Shown in pieces: positions 17,636-26,839 of a stretch of DNA of 64,000 nt. Within the stretch, counting starts at the first letter, position 1; every line of letters starts with the position of its first letter. Origin of the DNA: Frigidibacter mobilis (GTDB lineage Bacteria; Pseudomonadota; Alphaproteobacteria; Rhodobacterales; Rhodobacteraceae); contig NZ_CP012661.1 in the NCBI RefSeq assembly GCF_001620265.1, positions 496,001-560,000 on the forward strand, read 5' to 3'. The position numbers were made by a program, and so were the translations under genes. The notes below the pieces were generated by a model. That model ran no database searches. It saw nothing but the letters and a program-made list of their open reading frames with translations, and was not told where the DNA came from.

Positions 17636-18537
17636 TCAGGCCCCTTGTCGACGCGAGGAGGGCGCCGCCTCCCATCGCGCCGCCTCCCAGGCCAGCATTG
17701 CGCGTTTGACCGGCAGGCCCCAGTGATAGCCGCCAAGTGCGCCGGATCGGGCCAGCGCGCGATGGCAGGGGATCAGGAAGCCGACCGGGTTACGGCCGAT
17801 GGCGGTGCCGACGGCGCGGGCGGCCCTGGGCGCGCCGATGGCGGAGGCGATGGCGGAATAGGTAGTGACCTGCCCCGAGGGGATGCGCAGCAGCGCTTCC
17901 CAGACCTTGATCTGGAACGGGGCGCCGATCACCTGCAGCGGGGTTTCGCCGCCCCCGCCAAAGGCAGAGGCGACCCAGGGTGCCAGCGGCGCGGCATTTT
18001 CGGTGAAGCGGGCGGCGGGCCAGCGCCCGGCCAGATCGGCAAAGGCGGCGTCGAAGCCGGTTTCTTCGGTGAAGGCCAGCCCGCAGATCCCGCGCTCCGT
18101 GCCCATTGCCAGCACTTCGCCGAAGGGCGAGTCGAACCGGCCCAGCGGATCTGCAGCCCCTCGCCGCCGCGGGCGACATCGCCGGGCGACATCGCCTCCC
18201 ACCGCAGGAACAGGTCATGCAGCCGCCCGGCGCCCGACAGGCCGGCGCCCGCTGCCGTCTCCAGCAGCGTCTCGCGTTCGGCCAGCAGCTGGCGGGCAAG
18301 GCCCAAGGCCAGGTATTGCTGGTAGCGTTTGGGCGAGACCCCGACCCAGGCCGAGAACACCCGCTGGAAATGCGGCGCGCTCATCCCCATGCGGGCGGCC
18401 AGGGCTTCGAGGGACAGCGCCGGCCCCTCTGCCTCCATCAGCCGCAGGGCACGGGCGATGACGCGGTAGTGATAGCGCTGCTCGCCGGTGTCGGCGGAAG
18501 GCGCGGCGGGATCGGGGGCAAGGGCGGGCTTGGTCAT
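17636..18537 (-). pseudogene. ada: Ada-type AraC regulator/methylated-DNA-cysteine methyltransferase, broken by one frameshift
   Basis: The first 130 or so residues are an AraC-type HTH (ALSLEALAARMGMSAPHFQRVFSAWVGVSPKRYQQYLALGLARQLL). The rest, in another frame, is an O6-methylguanine methyltransferase with the active-site motif PCHR (GFLIPCHRALARSGALGGYHWG). The join is at the GGG run (plus strand CCC 18141-18143): adding one G restores a continuous RW-GRFDSPFGEVLAMGTERG sequence. The family normally carries both halves on one chain. The N-terminal zinc-binding Ada domain is absent, as in many alphaproteobacterial homologues. The break is probably a homopolymer sequencing error. Confidence 0.82.
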
Positions 18538-18697
18538 CGGCTTCCTCGGAAACTGTGCCCCCGATCTAGGCGTGCATCAGCGGCCTTGCGACCCGGAAGT
18601 TGCGGTTGCGACGGGCGGGCCACCTTTTCGGCGCAGTGCATTGTTGGGCTGCTTCCCGAAGGATCGCGCCTGCGGGAACGGCTCCGACGCGGCCCGA

Positions 18698-18937
18698 TCA
18701 GCTCAAGGTTATGCGGACCCGTTTCTCGACGCCACCCTCGCGGACATCCAGCCATTGCTCTGCCGGAGCCGGGCCAGCATCCGTGAGCAGGGCATCAAGA
18801 TCCAGCCCGTGCGCGAGCAGCTGCCTGCGTGCCTCGGCGGGCAGGAGCGGCGCGAAAACGCGCAGGACACCTGCCGGGATGCTCAGCTGCTCCTGCTTGG
18901 TGCCATCGACATATTTTTCGATACGGATCATTTTCAT
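18698..18937 (-). CDS. Small hypothetical protein, 79 residues
   Basis: A protein starting MKMIRIEKYVDGTKQEQLSIPAG and ending in WLDVREGGVEKRVRITLS, a strand-rich ending resembling short repeats in cytoplasmic stress-related small proteins. No signal or membrane segment. It lies 122 bases after the TetR gene in the same direction and may be in its operon. I do not recognise a named family. Confidence 0.65.
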   Translation of the reverse strand: MKMIRIEKYVDGTKQEQLSIPAGVLRVFAPLLPAEARRQLLAHGLDLDALLTDAGPAPAEQWLDVREGGVEKRVRITLS

Positions 18938-19059
18938 GGCGGGTCTTTCTCGGCGGTGGAGGTTTGCGGGTTGTCTTGTGCACGGCGCAAACCGGGGAGG
19001 GTGCCCTGCCAGGCCCGTCTTGCCGACGGCGCCGGGCCAGGGCGGAGGAGGGGCGTGGT

Positions 19060-19704
19060 TCAGCCCGCCGGGGCGGCCGGAGGGGCGAGCGCCTGGGCAA
19101 GGCGCGTGGTCAACGACCGGGGCGGGGCACCCAGGGCGCGCTCGATCAGCACAAGTGCCGCGTCCAGCCGCTCGGCATGTTCGGCAGGGGACCAGTTGAA
19201 CCGGCCGTCCCCCAGCAGGAACGCTTGCCCGGCCAATAGAAACTCGACCGTGGGCAGCGGGGCCGCGACATCGAACACGCCCGTGGCATTCCCCGCCTCG
19301 ACCACACCGGCAAGCACCGGGGCAAGCCCCCGGACAAGGGCTATATTGGCCCGTTCATGCAGTTCGAGGTTGGCGGGATGATGCAGCGCCTCGGCCAGAT
19401 GCCGCTCATCCCGATCGACATGCTTCAGCGCGGCGACTGCGGCGGCGAAATTGTCCAGGGGATCTGCCTGCTGCCGGGCCGCGGCCTCGGCCGCCTCGAC
19501 CATGCGCGCCACCAGCGCATCCGCGAGCCGGGCCAGAAGATCGCTCTTGGAGCGGAAGTAGAGATAGAACGTGCCCTTGGCGATATTCGCCTCGCGGACG
19601 ATCTCGTCAATGGCGACGGCACCGACGCCGCGCTCGCGGAACAGCCGCGCGGCACATGCCAGGATTTCGGCGTGGCGCTGCTCCTGCCCGATCTTCTGTC
19701 GCAT
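19060..19704 (-). CDS. TetR/AcrR-family transcriptional regulator
   Basis: A 214-residue repressor. HTH: RHAEILACAARLFRERGVGAVAIDEIVREANIAKGTFYLYFRSKSDLLARL. The C-terminal ligand domain is Ala-rich with no recognisable ligand. A perfect 7-3-7 palindrome lies just upstream, indicating autoregulation. The 79-residue gene downstream is its only same-strand neighbour, so it may be the regulated function. Confidence 0.88.
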   Translation of the reverse strand: MRQKIGQEQRHAEILACAARLFRERGVGAVAIDEIVREANIAKGTFYLYFRSKSDLLARLADALVARMVEAAEAAARQQADPLDNFAAAVAALKHVDRDERHLAEALHHPANLELHERANIALVRGLAPVLAGVVEAGNATGVFDVAAPLPTVEFLLAGQAFLLGDGRFNWSPAEHAERLDAALVLIERALGAPPRSLTTRLAQALAPPAAPAG

Positions 19705-19717
19705 GATTCCCTCCTAG

Positions 19718-19734
19718 TGACTGACCGTCAGTCA
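19718..19734. promoter_or_regulatory. TetR-family operator
   Basis: TGACTGA-CCG-TCAGTCA, a perfect inverted repeat 13 bases upstream of the TetR start. This motif is widespread in front of TetR genes and fits autorepression. Confidence 0.75.
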
Positions 19735-19930
19735 TAATTTGTGGCAAGACCGGCCCCCTGTCAATCGCCAGCCTTGCACCTGCAGTGTTGCGCCAGGGGC
19801 ATTGGCCGGGCGGGCGCGTCCTGCGCGTGGAGGACCCGCCGGATGAATGCCGACAATGCCGCCGATTTCGGAGCCGCGCAGGCTCCGCGGCGCTTGCCCG
19901 GCTGCGCGGCGCGGTGCATACCATCGCGCG

Positions 19931-20575
19931 ATGGCCAGACAGCTTGCATATCACCAGATCCACGAGATCTTTGCCCGCTTTCAGGCGGTGGAGCCCGAGC
20001 CGAAGGGCGAGCTGGAGCATGTCAATGCCTTCACCTTGCTGGTCGCGGTGGCGCTGTCGGCGCAGGCGACCGATGCGGGGGTGAACAAGGCGACGCGGGC
20101 GCTGTTCGCAAATGTCGACACGCCCGAAAAGATGCTGGCCTTGGGCGAGGAGGGACTGACCGAGCATATCCGCACCATCGGCCTCTACCGCCAGAAGGCG
20201 CGCAACGTGATCCGTCTCAGCCAGATCCTGGTGGAGAGCTATGGCGGCGAGGTGCCCTCCAGCCGGGCGGCGCTGCAATCCTTGCCCGGGGTCGGGCGCA
20301 AGACCGCGAATGTGGTCCTCAGCATGTGGTTCCAGCACCCTGCGCAGGCGGTCGATACCCATGTCTTCCGCGTCGGCAACCGCACGGGGATCGCGCCGGG
20401 ACGCGATGTCGACCAGGTGGAGCGGGCGATCGAGGACCATGTTCCGGCGCCGTTCCAGAAGCACGCCCATCACTGGCTGATCCTGCATGGCCGCTACATC
20501 TGCGTGGCGCGAAAGCCGAAATGCGGGATCTGCCCGATCAACGATCTTTGCCTGTTCGAGGAGAAAACCCTGTGA
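19931..20575 (+). CDS. nth: Endonuclease III
   Basis: A 214-residue DNA glycosylase/AP lyase for oxidised pyrimidines. Helix-hairpin-helix LPGVGRKTANVVL contains the catalytic lysine; the catalytic aspartate is in AVDTHVFRVGNRTG; the [4Fe-4S] cysteines follow the C-x6-C-x2-C-x5-C pattern at the C-terminus. The ATG at 19931 (MARQLAYHQIHEIF) is preferred to an upstream extension. Overlaps the next gene as GTGA. Confidence 0.95.
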   Translation: MARQLAYHQIHEIFARFQAVEPEPKGELEHVNAFTLLVAVALSAQATDAGVNKATRALFANVDTPEKMLALGEEGLTEHIRTIGLYRQKARNVIRLSQILVESYGGEVPSSRAALQSLPGVGRKTANVVLSMWFQHPAQAVDTHVFRVGNRTGIAPGRDVDQVERAIEDHVPAPFQKHAHHWLILHGRYICVARKPKCGICPINDLCLFEEKTL

Positions 20576-21561
20576 GCCGTTATCAGGTTGTCGGCATCGG
20601 CAACGCCATCGTGGACGTGCTGTCCCATTCCGACGACCGCTTTCTGGACCATATGGGCATCGAGAAGGGCATCATGCAGCTGATCGAGCGCGAGCGCGCC
20701 GAGGTGCTCTATGCCGCGATGCGCGAGCGGGTGGAGGCGCCGGGCGGATCGGTGGCCAACACGCTGGCGGGGCTCGGCAATCTGGGCCTGACGACCGCCT
20801 TCATCGGCCGGGTGCGCGATGACGCTCTGGGCCGGTTCTACGCGGCCTCTATGGCGGCAGAGGGGACGGACTTCGTGAACGCCCCGGTGGCGGGCGGAGA
20901 GCTTCCGACATCGCGCAGCATGATCTTCGTGACCGAGGATGGCGAGCGCTCGATGAACACCTATCTGGGCATTTCCGCCGAGCTCGGCCCTGAGGACGTG
21001 GACGAGACGGTGGCGGGGGCGGCCGAGATGCTGTTCCTGGAGGGCTATCTCTTCGACAAAAACAAGGGCAAGGAAGCCTTCCTCAAGGCCGCCCGCTCCA
21101 CCCATCGCGGCGGGGGCAAGGCCGGGATCGCGTTGAGCGATCCTTTCTGCGTGGACCGGCACCGGGGCGATTTCCTGCGGTTGATCCGGGGCGAGCTGGA
21201 TTATGTGATCGGCAATGCGCAGGAATGGAGCTCGCTCTACCAGACCGAGGATTTGGAGGCGGCGCTGGCGCAGGCGCGGGCCGAATGTCCGCTGGTTGTC
21301 TGCACGAGGTCGGGGGCCGATGTGGTGCTGATCCGCGGCGAGGAGCGGGTGGAGGTGCCGGTGCACCGCGTGGTGCCGGTCGATGCCACCGGCGCCGGAG
21401 ACCAGTTCGCGGCGGGGTTCCTGTATGGGATGATGACCGGGGATGACCTCTACCGCGCCGGCCGCATGGGCTGCATCGCCGCGGCCGAGGTGATCGGCCA
21501 TTTCGGCGCGCGGCCCGAGGGGGATATCCAACGGTTGTTCCGCGGGCAGGGGCTGATCTGA
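20572..21561 (+). CDS. Adenosine kinase-like sugar kinase (PfkB family)
   Basis: A 329-residue PfkB kinase starting GTG in a GTGA overlap with nth. Signatures: GGSVANTLAGLGNLGLTTAFIGRVRDDALG and DATGAGDQFAAGFLYG, with the catalytic Asp in GAGD. Close relatives are annotated as adenosine kinases in alphaproteobacteria; the exact nucleoside or sugar is not proven by sequence. Confidence 0.9.
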   Translation: MSRYQVVGIGNAIVDVLSHSDDRFLDHMGIEKGIMQLIERERAEVLYAAMRERVEAPGGSVANTLAGLGNLGLTTAFIGRVRDDALGRFYAASMAAEGTDFVNAPVAGGELPTSRSMIFVTEDGERSMNTYLGISAELGPEDVDETVAGAAEMLFLEGYLFDKNKGKEAFLKAARSTHRGGGKAGIALSDPFCVDRHRGDFLRLIRGELDYVIGNAQEWSSLYQTEDLEAALAQARAECPLVVCTRSGADVVLIRGEERVEVPVHRVVPVDATGAGDQFAAGFLYGMMTGDDLYRAGRMGCIAAAEVIGHFGARPEGDIQRLFRGQGLI

Positions 21562-21584
21562 CACACGCGGGGCTGCCCGAAGCA

Positions 21585-21650
21585 AGGAGGGGGGCGCTGT
21601 CCCCCGTCTCCTGCGGAGACCTCCCCCGGGATATTTTCGCCAGCAAAAAG
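21585..21650 (-). repeat. Intergenic AAATATCC/G-rich repeat, copy A
   Basis: Read on the minus strand it has AAAATATCCCGGGGG followed by GC-rich hairpin arms (GTCTCC/GGAGAC) and a C-rich end. It lies between the convergent adenosine kinase and PAP2 genes and belongs to a five-copy family in this window. Confidence 0.65.
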
Positions 21651-21664
21651 CGCGTGGGGTTGGG

Positions 21665-22369
21665 TTAGCGGGCCGGTGTGGGGGCGGCTGGCTGGGGGCC
21701 TGGCAGCGGGTCCAGCAACTCGGCCAGGGCACGGCAGATGAGCGCCCAGGCGGCGCCGGCGGCCCAGCCGGCCAGCACGTCGGTCGGCCAGTGGACGCCC
21801 AGCCAGACCCGGCTGAAGCCGACCGCCACCGTGACAGCGATGGCAAGGGCGGTCAGGTAAACCCGCACTAGGCGGCTTGGCTGCACCCGTGTCACCATTG
21901 CCGCCAGCGTCAGCCAGACCACGGCGGCCATCATCGCATGGCCGCTGGGAAAGCTGGCGCTGCTGACCAGCGTGCCATGCGGCACGAGGTCGGGGCGGGG
22001 CCGGTCGAACACCGCCTTGGCGACATGCGAGAAGACCTGCCCGCCGATGATCGCCAGCAGCAGGAGCCCGGCAGAGCGGCGGCGGGACTGGGCCCAGAGC
22101 AGTCCGGCCACCGCCAGCGTGACGAACCCCAGCACCGTCAGCCCGCCAAGCGCGGTGATGTCGCGCATCACGGTTTGCAGCCAGGGCGGCCCCAGCGGCT
22201 CGGCGGCCGGGTTGCGGAAGGCGAGCAGGATGGCACGGTCGAAGCCGTGGGTCTCGCCCTCTGCCATGTCTTCAGCCAGTTCGACGAACAGCCAGATTGC
22301 CGCGAACAGTGCCGCCAGCAGGGCGAGGCTGCGGGTGTGCAGATGTTGGCGCAGGGTGGGGGCCCTCAT
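21665..22369 (-). CDS. PAP2-family membrane phosphatase
   Basis: A 234-residue integral membrane lipid phosphatase. The three PAP2 motifs are present: KAVFDRPRP, PSGHAM and SRVWLGVHWPTD, with catalytic histidines in the last two. About five to six membrane segments are visible. Likely substrates are undecaprenyl pyrophosphate or phosphatidic acid. It follows the sulfotransferase gene by about 20 bases and may share its transcript. Confidence 0.9.
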   Translation of the reverse strand: MRAPTLRQHLHTRSLALLAALFAAIWLFVELAEDMAEGETHGFDRAILLAFRNPAAEPLGPPWLQTVMRDITALGGLTVLGFVTLAVAGLLWAQSRRRSAGLLLLAIIGGQVFSHVAKAVFDRPRPDLVPHGTLVSSASFPSGHAMMAAVVWLTLAAMVTRVQPSRLVRVYLTALAIAVTVAVGFSRVWLGVHWPTDVLAGWAAGAAWALICRALAELLDPLPGPQPAAPTPAR

Positions 22370-22390
22370 GGGGCCCCCACCCTGCGTGCG

Positions 22391-23209
22391 TCAGTCGCCG
22401 AGTTTGGCATGAACCTCGTCGAGGTCGATCTCGGCGATGGGGTATTTGTTGTCGGGGTTGTCGAAGTCATATTTGAACAGCTGGAAGTCCTTCTTGTAGA
22501 TCTCCCAGATAAGGTGCCGCGACAGATCGTCAAAATAGGCGCTGACGTCATGGGCGCGCTTCGGCCCATGCCCTTCGGATTCGTTGAAGCGCGGGATCGC
22601 CTTCAGGTCCACCTTCACCGGCGTCTCTATCTGGTCCAGCACCTGTTGCATGCCGTCGTTGAACCGCTCGGTGAAGAAGATCCGGTTGTAGCGCCCGCCA
22701 TTGACGATGAAGGTCGAGACATGCCCGGCCATCGCCGACCAGTGGATATCGGGCTCCATCGGGCGGCGCCAGCGGATGGTGTCGCGCGCGAAGAGCAGGA
22801 AGCGGCGGAAGCTGGCGATCTGGTCGAACTCGAACCCGTTATCGGGGCTGCCGACGTCGATGCCGTATTTCTGCACCAGCTGCGGCACGAGGTTGCCGCG
22901 GTAGCGTTTGCCGTTGCGCTGGATGCCGGCGATCTTGTCGAAGAACGACGACAGGATGCGGGCATAGGGGTTGCGCACGCAGGTGAAGGCGAAGGACGTA
23001 TGGGCCTTGACGTTGTCCTCGATCAGCGGCTGGCTCGCCTCCATCGACCATTTGTGCATCCCGGCGGTGGCATCATGGATGTCGCCGTCGAAAAAACGCC
23101 CGTGATCGGAATAGAACATGATCTGCCCGATGGTCGAGCAGGCGCATTTCGGGACGACGCGATAGACGACGCTCTCGCTCTCGGTCATCCAGGTACCGGG
23201 AAACCCCAT
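22391..23209 (-). CDS. Sulfotransferase, Sulfotransfer_2-like
   Basis: A 272-residue protein with VPKCACSTI near the N-terminus (PAPS 5'-phosphosulfate loop) and CVRNPYARILSSFFDK (3'-phosphate loop), as in carbohydrate O-sulfotransferases. An alternative upstream ATG at 23245 adds 12 residues. It is divergent from a Core-2-like glycosyltransferase, so it probably sulfates a surface or exported glycan made by that neighbour. The acceptor is unknown. Confidence 0.82.
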   Translation of the reverse strand: MGFPGTWMTESESVVYRVVPKCACSTIGQIMFYSDHGRFFDGDIHDATAGMHKWSMEASQPLIEDNVKAHTSFAFTCVRNPYARILSSFFDKIAGIQRNGKRYRGNLVPQLVQKYGIDVGSPDNGFEFDQIASFRRFLLFARDTIRWRRPMEPDIHWSAMAGHVSTFIVNGGRYNRIFFTERFNDGMQQVLDQIETPVKVDLKAIPRFNESEGHGPKRAHDVSAYFDDLSRHLIWEIYKKDFQLFKYDFDNPDNKYPIAEIDLDEVHAKLGD

Positions 23210-23357
23210 GAAAACCCTTCCTTGGTCATCCTTGGGCGCTTTCACTTGCGCCCGCGGAACAATTGCGCATTAAAAAGCAAAGAAACTCTGTCAATTCAAC
23301 GTCTGAAACGCCGCGGCTGCCATCTTCGGTCTTCGGCATCTGAACCGGGTCGGTCCG

Positions 23358-24935
23358 ATGGCCAGAATCGCCTTCATCCTGCTGTGCCACAAAGACCCTG
23401 AGGGGATCGTGCAACAGGCCGAGCGGCTGACCGCCGCGGGCGACTTCATGTCGATCCACTTCGACGCAAGGGCGAAGAAGGCCGACTACCAGCTGATCCG
23501 AAGGGCGCTGGCGAGCAATCCCAACGTCACCTTCGCGCGGCGGCGCATCAAATGCGGCTGGGGCGAGTGGAGCCTAGTGGAGGCGACGCTGGCCGCGACC
23601 GAGGCGGCGGTGGCCGCCTTCCCGCAGGCCACGCATTTCTACATGCTGTCCGGCGACTGCATGTCGATCAAGTCGGCCGAGTTCGCGCATGAATTCCTCG
23701 AAGCGAATGACCGGGATTTCATCGAGAGCTTCGACTTTCTCAGCTCCGACTGGATCAAGACCGGGATGAAGGAAGACCGGCTGATCTATCGCCATTTCTT
23801 CAACGAGCGCGGCCGGAAGTGGTGGTTCTACACCTCCTACGAGTTTCAAAAGCGTCTGGGGCTGACGCGCAAGGTGCCCGATGACATCCAGGTGATGATC
23901 GGCAGCCAGTGGTGGTGCCTGCGCCGGCGGACGGTGGAGTGGGTGCTGAAGTTTTGCCGGGAGCGGCGCGACGTGATGCGATTCTTCCGCACCACATGGA
24001 TTCCCGACGAGACCTTCTTCCAGACGCTGGTGCGCCATCTGGTGCCGGATGCCGAGATCGAGACGCGGACGCTGACCTTCCTGATGTTCTCCGACTACGG
24101 GATGCCGGTCACCTTCTACAACGACCATTATGACCTGCTGCTGAGCCAGGACTACCTGTTCGCCCGCAAGATATCGGTCGATGCGGCAGAGCTGAAGGCG
24201 CGGCTTGGCGACTTGTGGGCCAGCGAGGCGGTGCAGTTCCCGATCTCGAACGAGGGGCGCAGCCTTTACGGCTTCATCACCGGGCGCGGCCGGATCGGGC
24301 GGCGTTTTGCTCCGCGCTTCTGGGAGACGGAGGCGAGCCTGGGGCACGAGCGGGAACTGCTGCTGGTGGTATGCAAGAAATGGCATGTCGCCAAGCGGCT
24401 GGTGGAACGGGTGCGGCAGCTGACCGATATCCCGGCCATCGACTACATGTTCAACGAAGAGGCGACGCCGCTGCCCGATCTCGGCGGCATCCAGACCACG
24501 CTGGAAAAGCGCACCCGACACCGGCGGGCGCTGCTGCGGATGCTATTCGACTATCACGGCACGAACCGGCTGCTGGTCTGCCTCGACCCGGCCGCGATCG
24601 ACCTGTTGCAGGATTTCTACGCCGACCGCTGTGTCACCCGCACGCTGGAAATCGACTGCGAGTTCACCGATGACTATCTGCTGGGCCATGCCCGTCGCGT
24701 CGGTCTTGCCGGAGAGCGCACGCCGCCCGAGGTGCTGAACCGGCTGCTGCCGACCATCCGCTATGACGTGCGCTTTGAAAGCGACCGGCTGCGCGACGCG
24801 AATTTCCCCAACCTGACCCGGATCCGTCAGGCCGCGACGGTGGAGGAGAATGTCGCACCGCTGGCCAGCTTCCTGTCGCTGCCGCCCGAAACCGCGCGCG
24901 AGATCGCTGCGACGCATTACCTGTTCACCGACTGA
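23358..24935 (+). CDS. Core-2/I-branching-type glycosyltransferase with Rhodobacterales C-terminal domain
   Basis: A 525-residue protein. The N-terminal 280 residues match beta-1,6-N-acetylglucosaminyl/xylosyltransferase (GT14-like) folds: ARIAFILLCHKDP, FYMLSGDCMSIKS and TWIPDETFFQTL. The C-terminal 240 residues (from about GHERELLLVVCKKWHVAKRLVERV) form a separate domain of unknown function (probably DUF5928). No membrane segment is seen, so it acts in the cytoplasm. It is divergent from the sulfotransferase; both probably act on one polysaccharide. Confidence 0.8.
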   Translation: MARIAFILLCHKDPEGIVQQAERLTAAGDFMSIHFDARAKKADYQLIRRALASNPNVTFARRRIKCGWGEWSLVEATLAATEAAVAAFPQATHFYMLSGDCMSIKSAEFAHEFLEANDRDFIESFDFLSSDWIKTGMKEDRLIYRHFFNERGRKWWFYTSYEFQKRLGLTRKVPDDIQVMIGSQWWCLRRRTVEWVLKFCRERRDVMRFFRTTWIPDETFFQTLVRHLVPDAEIETRTLTFLMFSDYGMPVTFYNDHYDLLLSQDYLFARKISVDAAELKARLGDLWASEAVQFPISNEGRSLYGFITGRGRIGRRFAPRFWETEASLGHERELLLVVCKKWHVAKRLVERVRQLTDIPAIDYMFNEEATPLPDLGGIQTTLEKRTRHRRALLRMLFDYHGTNRLLVCLDPAAIDLLQDFYADRCVTRTLEIDCEFTDDYLLGHARRVGLAGERTPPEVLNRLLPTIRYDVRFESDRLRDANFPNLTRIRQAATVEENVAPLASFLSLPPETAREIAATHYLFTD

Positions 24936-24957
24936 CCCCCATCGACCGAGGACTGCC

Positions 24958-25338
24958 ATGAGCTACGCCTATGACGCGACGAACATCTTCGCCCGCATCC
25001 TGCGCGGCGAGATCCCGAACAAGACCGTGCTGGAGACCGCACACAGCCTTGCCTTCGAGGATATCCGCCCGCAGGCCCCGGTGCATGTGCTGGTGATCCC
25101 GAAGGGCCCCTATGTCAGCTATGACCATTTCGCACGCGAGGCGTCCGAGGCCGAGATCGTCGACTTCACCCGTGCCATCGGCGAGGTCTGCAAGATGACC
25201 GGCGTGGCGCTGGACGGGGGCAACGGCTTCCGGGCCGTGTCGAATGCCGGCATGGACGGGGTGCAGGAAGTGCCGCATCTGCATGTGCATATCCTGGGTG
25301 GCCGCGATCTGGGGCGGATGCTGCAGCCGGCGGGTTGA
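24958..25338 (+). CDS. HIT-family nucleotide hydrolase
   Basis: A 126-residue protein with the histidine triad HLHVHILGG at the C-terminus and NIFARILRGEIPNKTV at the N-terminus (HINT/PKCI type). Such enzymes hydrolyse adenosine 5'-monophosphoramidates. It starts 22 bases after the glycosyltransferase stop and may be co-transcribed. Confidence 0.93.
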   Translation: MSYAYDATNIFARILRGEIPNKTVLETAHSLAFEDIRPQAPVHVLVIPKGPYVSYDHFAREASEAEIVDFTRAIGEVCKMTGVALDGGNGFRAVSNAGMDGVQEVPHLHVHILGGRDLGRMLQPAG

Positions 25339-25355
25339 GCCGGGGCCGGTTCAGC

Positions 25356-25413
25356 CTTTGCCTTGTCCAAATATCCTGCAGGGGGTCCGGGGGACGCAAA
25401 GTCCCCCGGCCTT
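25356..25413 (+). repeat. Intergenic AAATATCC/G-rich repeat, copy B
   Basis: AAATATCCTGCAGGGGGTCC is followed by a 9-bp stem CCGGGGGAC/GTCCCCCGG with a GCAAA loop. It lies between the convergent HIT and glutamine-synthetase-like genes; the stem may act as a bidirectional transcription stop. Confidence 0.7.
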
Positions 25414-25421
25414 TGCATCTG

Positions 25422-26828
25422 TCAGACCGTATGCAGGTAAAGATCGTAATCCACGTCCGCGATGGTGCGCGCCACCCGCGCGTGTTCCGCCGCCTTGATC
25501 GCGCAGAAGGTGCGGTGCATGTCGGGCCCCAGCGCCTCGGCCAGGAACGCCGATCCCTGCGCCGCGCGGATCGCCTCGCGCCAGTCGCCGGGCATCGCCG
25601 GGGCGCCCCCGCCCTGCCCGCCGGCATCCTCGCCCGCATAGCCGTTGCCGGTGGTCTCGGGCCCTGGGTTGATGCGGTTCGCCAGCCCGTGCCGGATGCC
25701 CGCCAGCACCGTCGCCGCCACGAGGTAGGGGTTCGCATCGACGCCCGAGGGCCGATGCTCGATCCGCCGGGCGCGCAGGTCGCCCGCCGGGATGCGCAGC
25801 GCGACGGAGCGGTTGTTGACGCCCCAGGAGGGTGAGACCGGCGCATAGCTCTGGTTCGCAAAGCGCCGCCAGCTGTTGGCATGGGGCGCGAAGACCAGCA
25901 TCGCCTCGCCCATCGTCTGCCGAAGTCCGCCAAGTGCGTGCAGGATGGTATCGGTCCACTGGCCTTCCTGCGCCTCGGCGAAGACGTTGCGCCCGGCACC
26001 GTCCAGCAGCGAGACGTGGAAGTGCATCCCCGATCCGGCATAATCCTCGATGGGCTTTGCCATGAAGCAGGCCGTCACCCCAAAGCGACGTGCCTGCAAC
26101 CGCACGATCCGCTTCAGGCGGATCAGGTCATCGGCGGCCTGCATCACGTCGGTGCGGTAATGCAGCGTCAGCTCATACTGCCCCGGCGCATATTCCGAGA
26201 TCACGGTTTCCGCCTGGATGTCGGCGGCCCTGGCGGCGGCGTAGATCTGCGAGAACAGCGGCTCCATCCCGTGCAGATGATCCACCGAATAGACCTCGGT
26301 CTTCAGGCTGCGCCGCCCGTCCAGCACCGCGGCGGCAGGCTGGGCGCGGCCGTGATCGTCGAGCTTGGGGTCGAGCAGGAAGAACTCCAGCTCGAACGCT
26401 CCGGCCGGGTGCAGCCCTTCCGCCGCCATCGCATCCACCTGCCGCTGCAGCGCGTGGCGCGGGTCCGAGGTCATGACCGCGCCGTCAAGGTGATACATGC
26501 TCATCAGCACCTCGCCCCGCGCCGGGCTGGTGCCATGCAGGGGCTTGAGCGTGCCGGGGATCGGCCAGGCACGCAGGTCGCCATCGCCCTGGTCCCAGAT
26601 CAGCCCGGTTTCGTGCACATCCTCGCCGCAGATGTCGAGGCCAAGGATCGAGATCGGCAGATGCCGCCCGCCGGCATACAGCCCCGGCAGCTCATGCCGG
26701 CGGATGATCTTGCCGCGGCCGATGCCATTGGCGTCGGTCAGCACGATGTCGAAGGCCTCGATCTCGGGATGCGCGGCCAGGAAGGCCTCGGCCTCGGCAA
26801 GGGTGGAACCGGAAGGGCTGTGTGTCAT
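25422..26828 (-). CDS. Glutamine-synthetase-family gamma-glutamyl ligase (PuuA-like)
   Basis: A 468-residue GS-fold ligase. AFELEFFLL and SEYAPGQYELTLHY supply metal-binding glutamates; GSGMHFHVSLLD and NNRSVALRIPAG...RRIEHRPSGVDANPYL form the ATP/glutamate site. The divergent N-terminus (EIEAFDIVLTDANGIGRGKIIRRHEL) is that of gamma-glutamylpolyamine synthetases, not true GlnA. It starts 11 bases after the aminotransferase, so the pair probably handles a diamine or amino acid. Spermidine-synthesis genes lie 2 kb away, consistent with polyamine turnover. Confidence 0.85.
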   Translation of the reverse strand: MTHSPSGSTLAEAEAFLAAHPEIEAFDIVLTDANGIGRGKIIRRHELPGLYAGGRHLPISILGLDICGEDVHETGLIWDQGDGDLRAWPIPGTLKPLHGTSPARGEVLMSMYHLDGAVMTSDPRHALQRQVDAMAAEGLHPAGAFELEFFLLDPKLDDHGRAQPAAAVLDGRRSLKTEVYSVDHLHGMEPLFSQIYAAARAADIQAETVISEYAPGQYELTLHYRTDVMQAADDLIRLKRIVRLQARRFGVTACFMAKPIEDYAGSGMHFHVSLLDGAGRNVFAEAQEGQWTDTILHALGGLRQTMGEAMLVFAPHANSWRRFANQSYAPVSPSWGVNNRSVALRIPAGDLRARRIEHRPSGVDANPYLVAATVLAGIRHGLANRINPGPETTGNGYAGEDAGGQGGGAPAMPGDWREAIRAAQGSAFLAEALGPDMHRTFCAIKAAEHARVARTIADVDYDLYLHTV

Positions 26829-26839
26829 GGGGTGGTCTT

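Noticed and set aside
19741..21561. A 606-codon frame fusing DNA upstream of nth to the adenosine kinase
   Set aside because: The first 277 codons overlap nth in another frame; the kinase begins at a GTG coupled to the nth stop.
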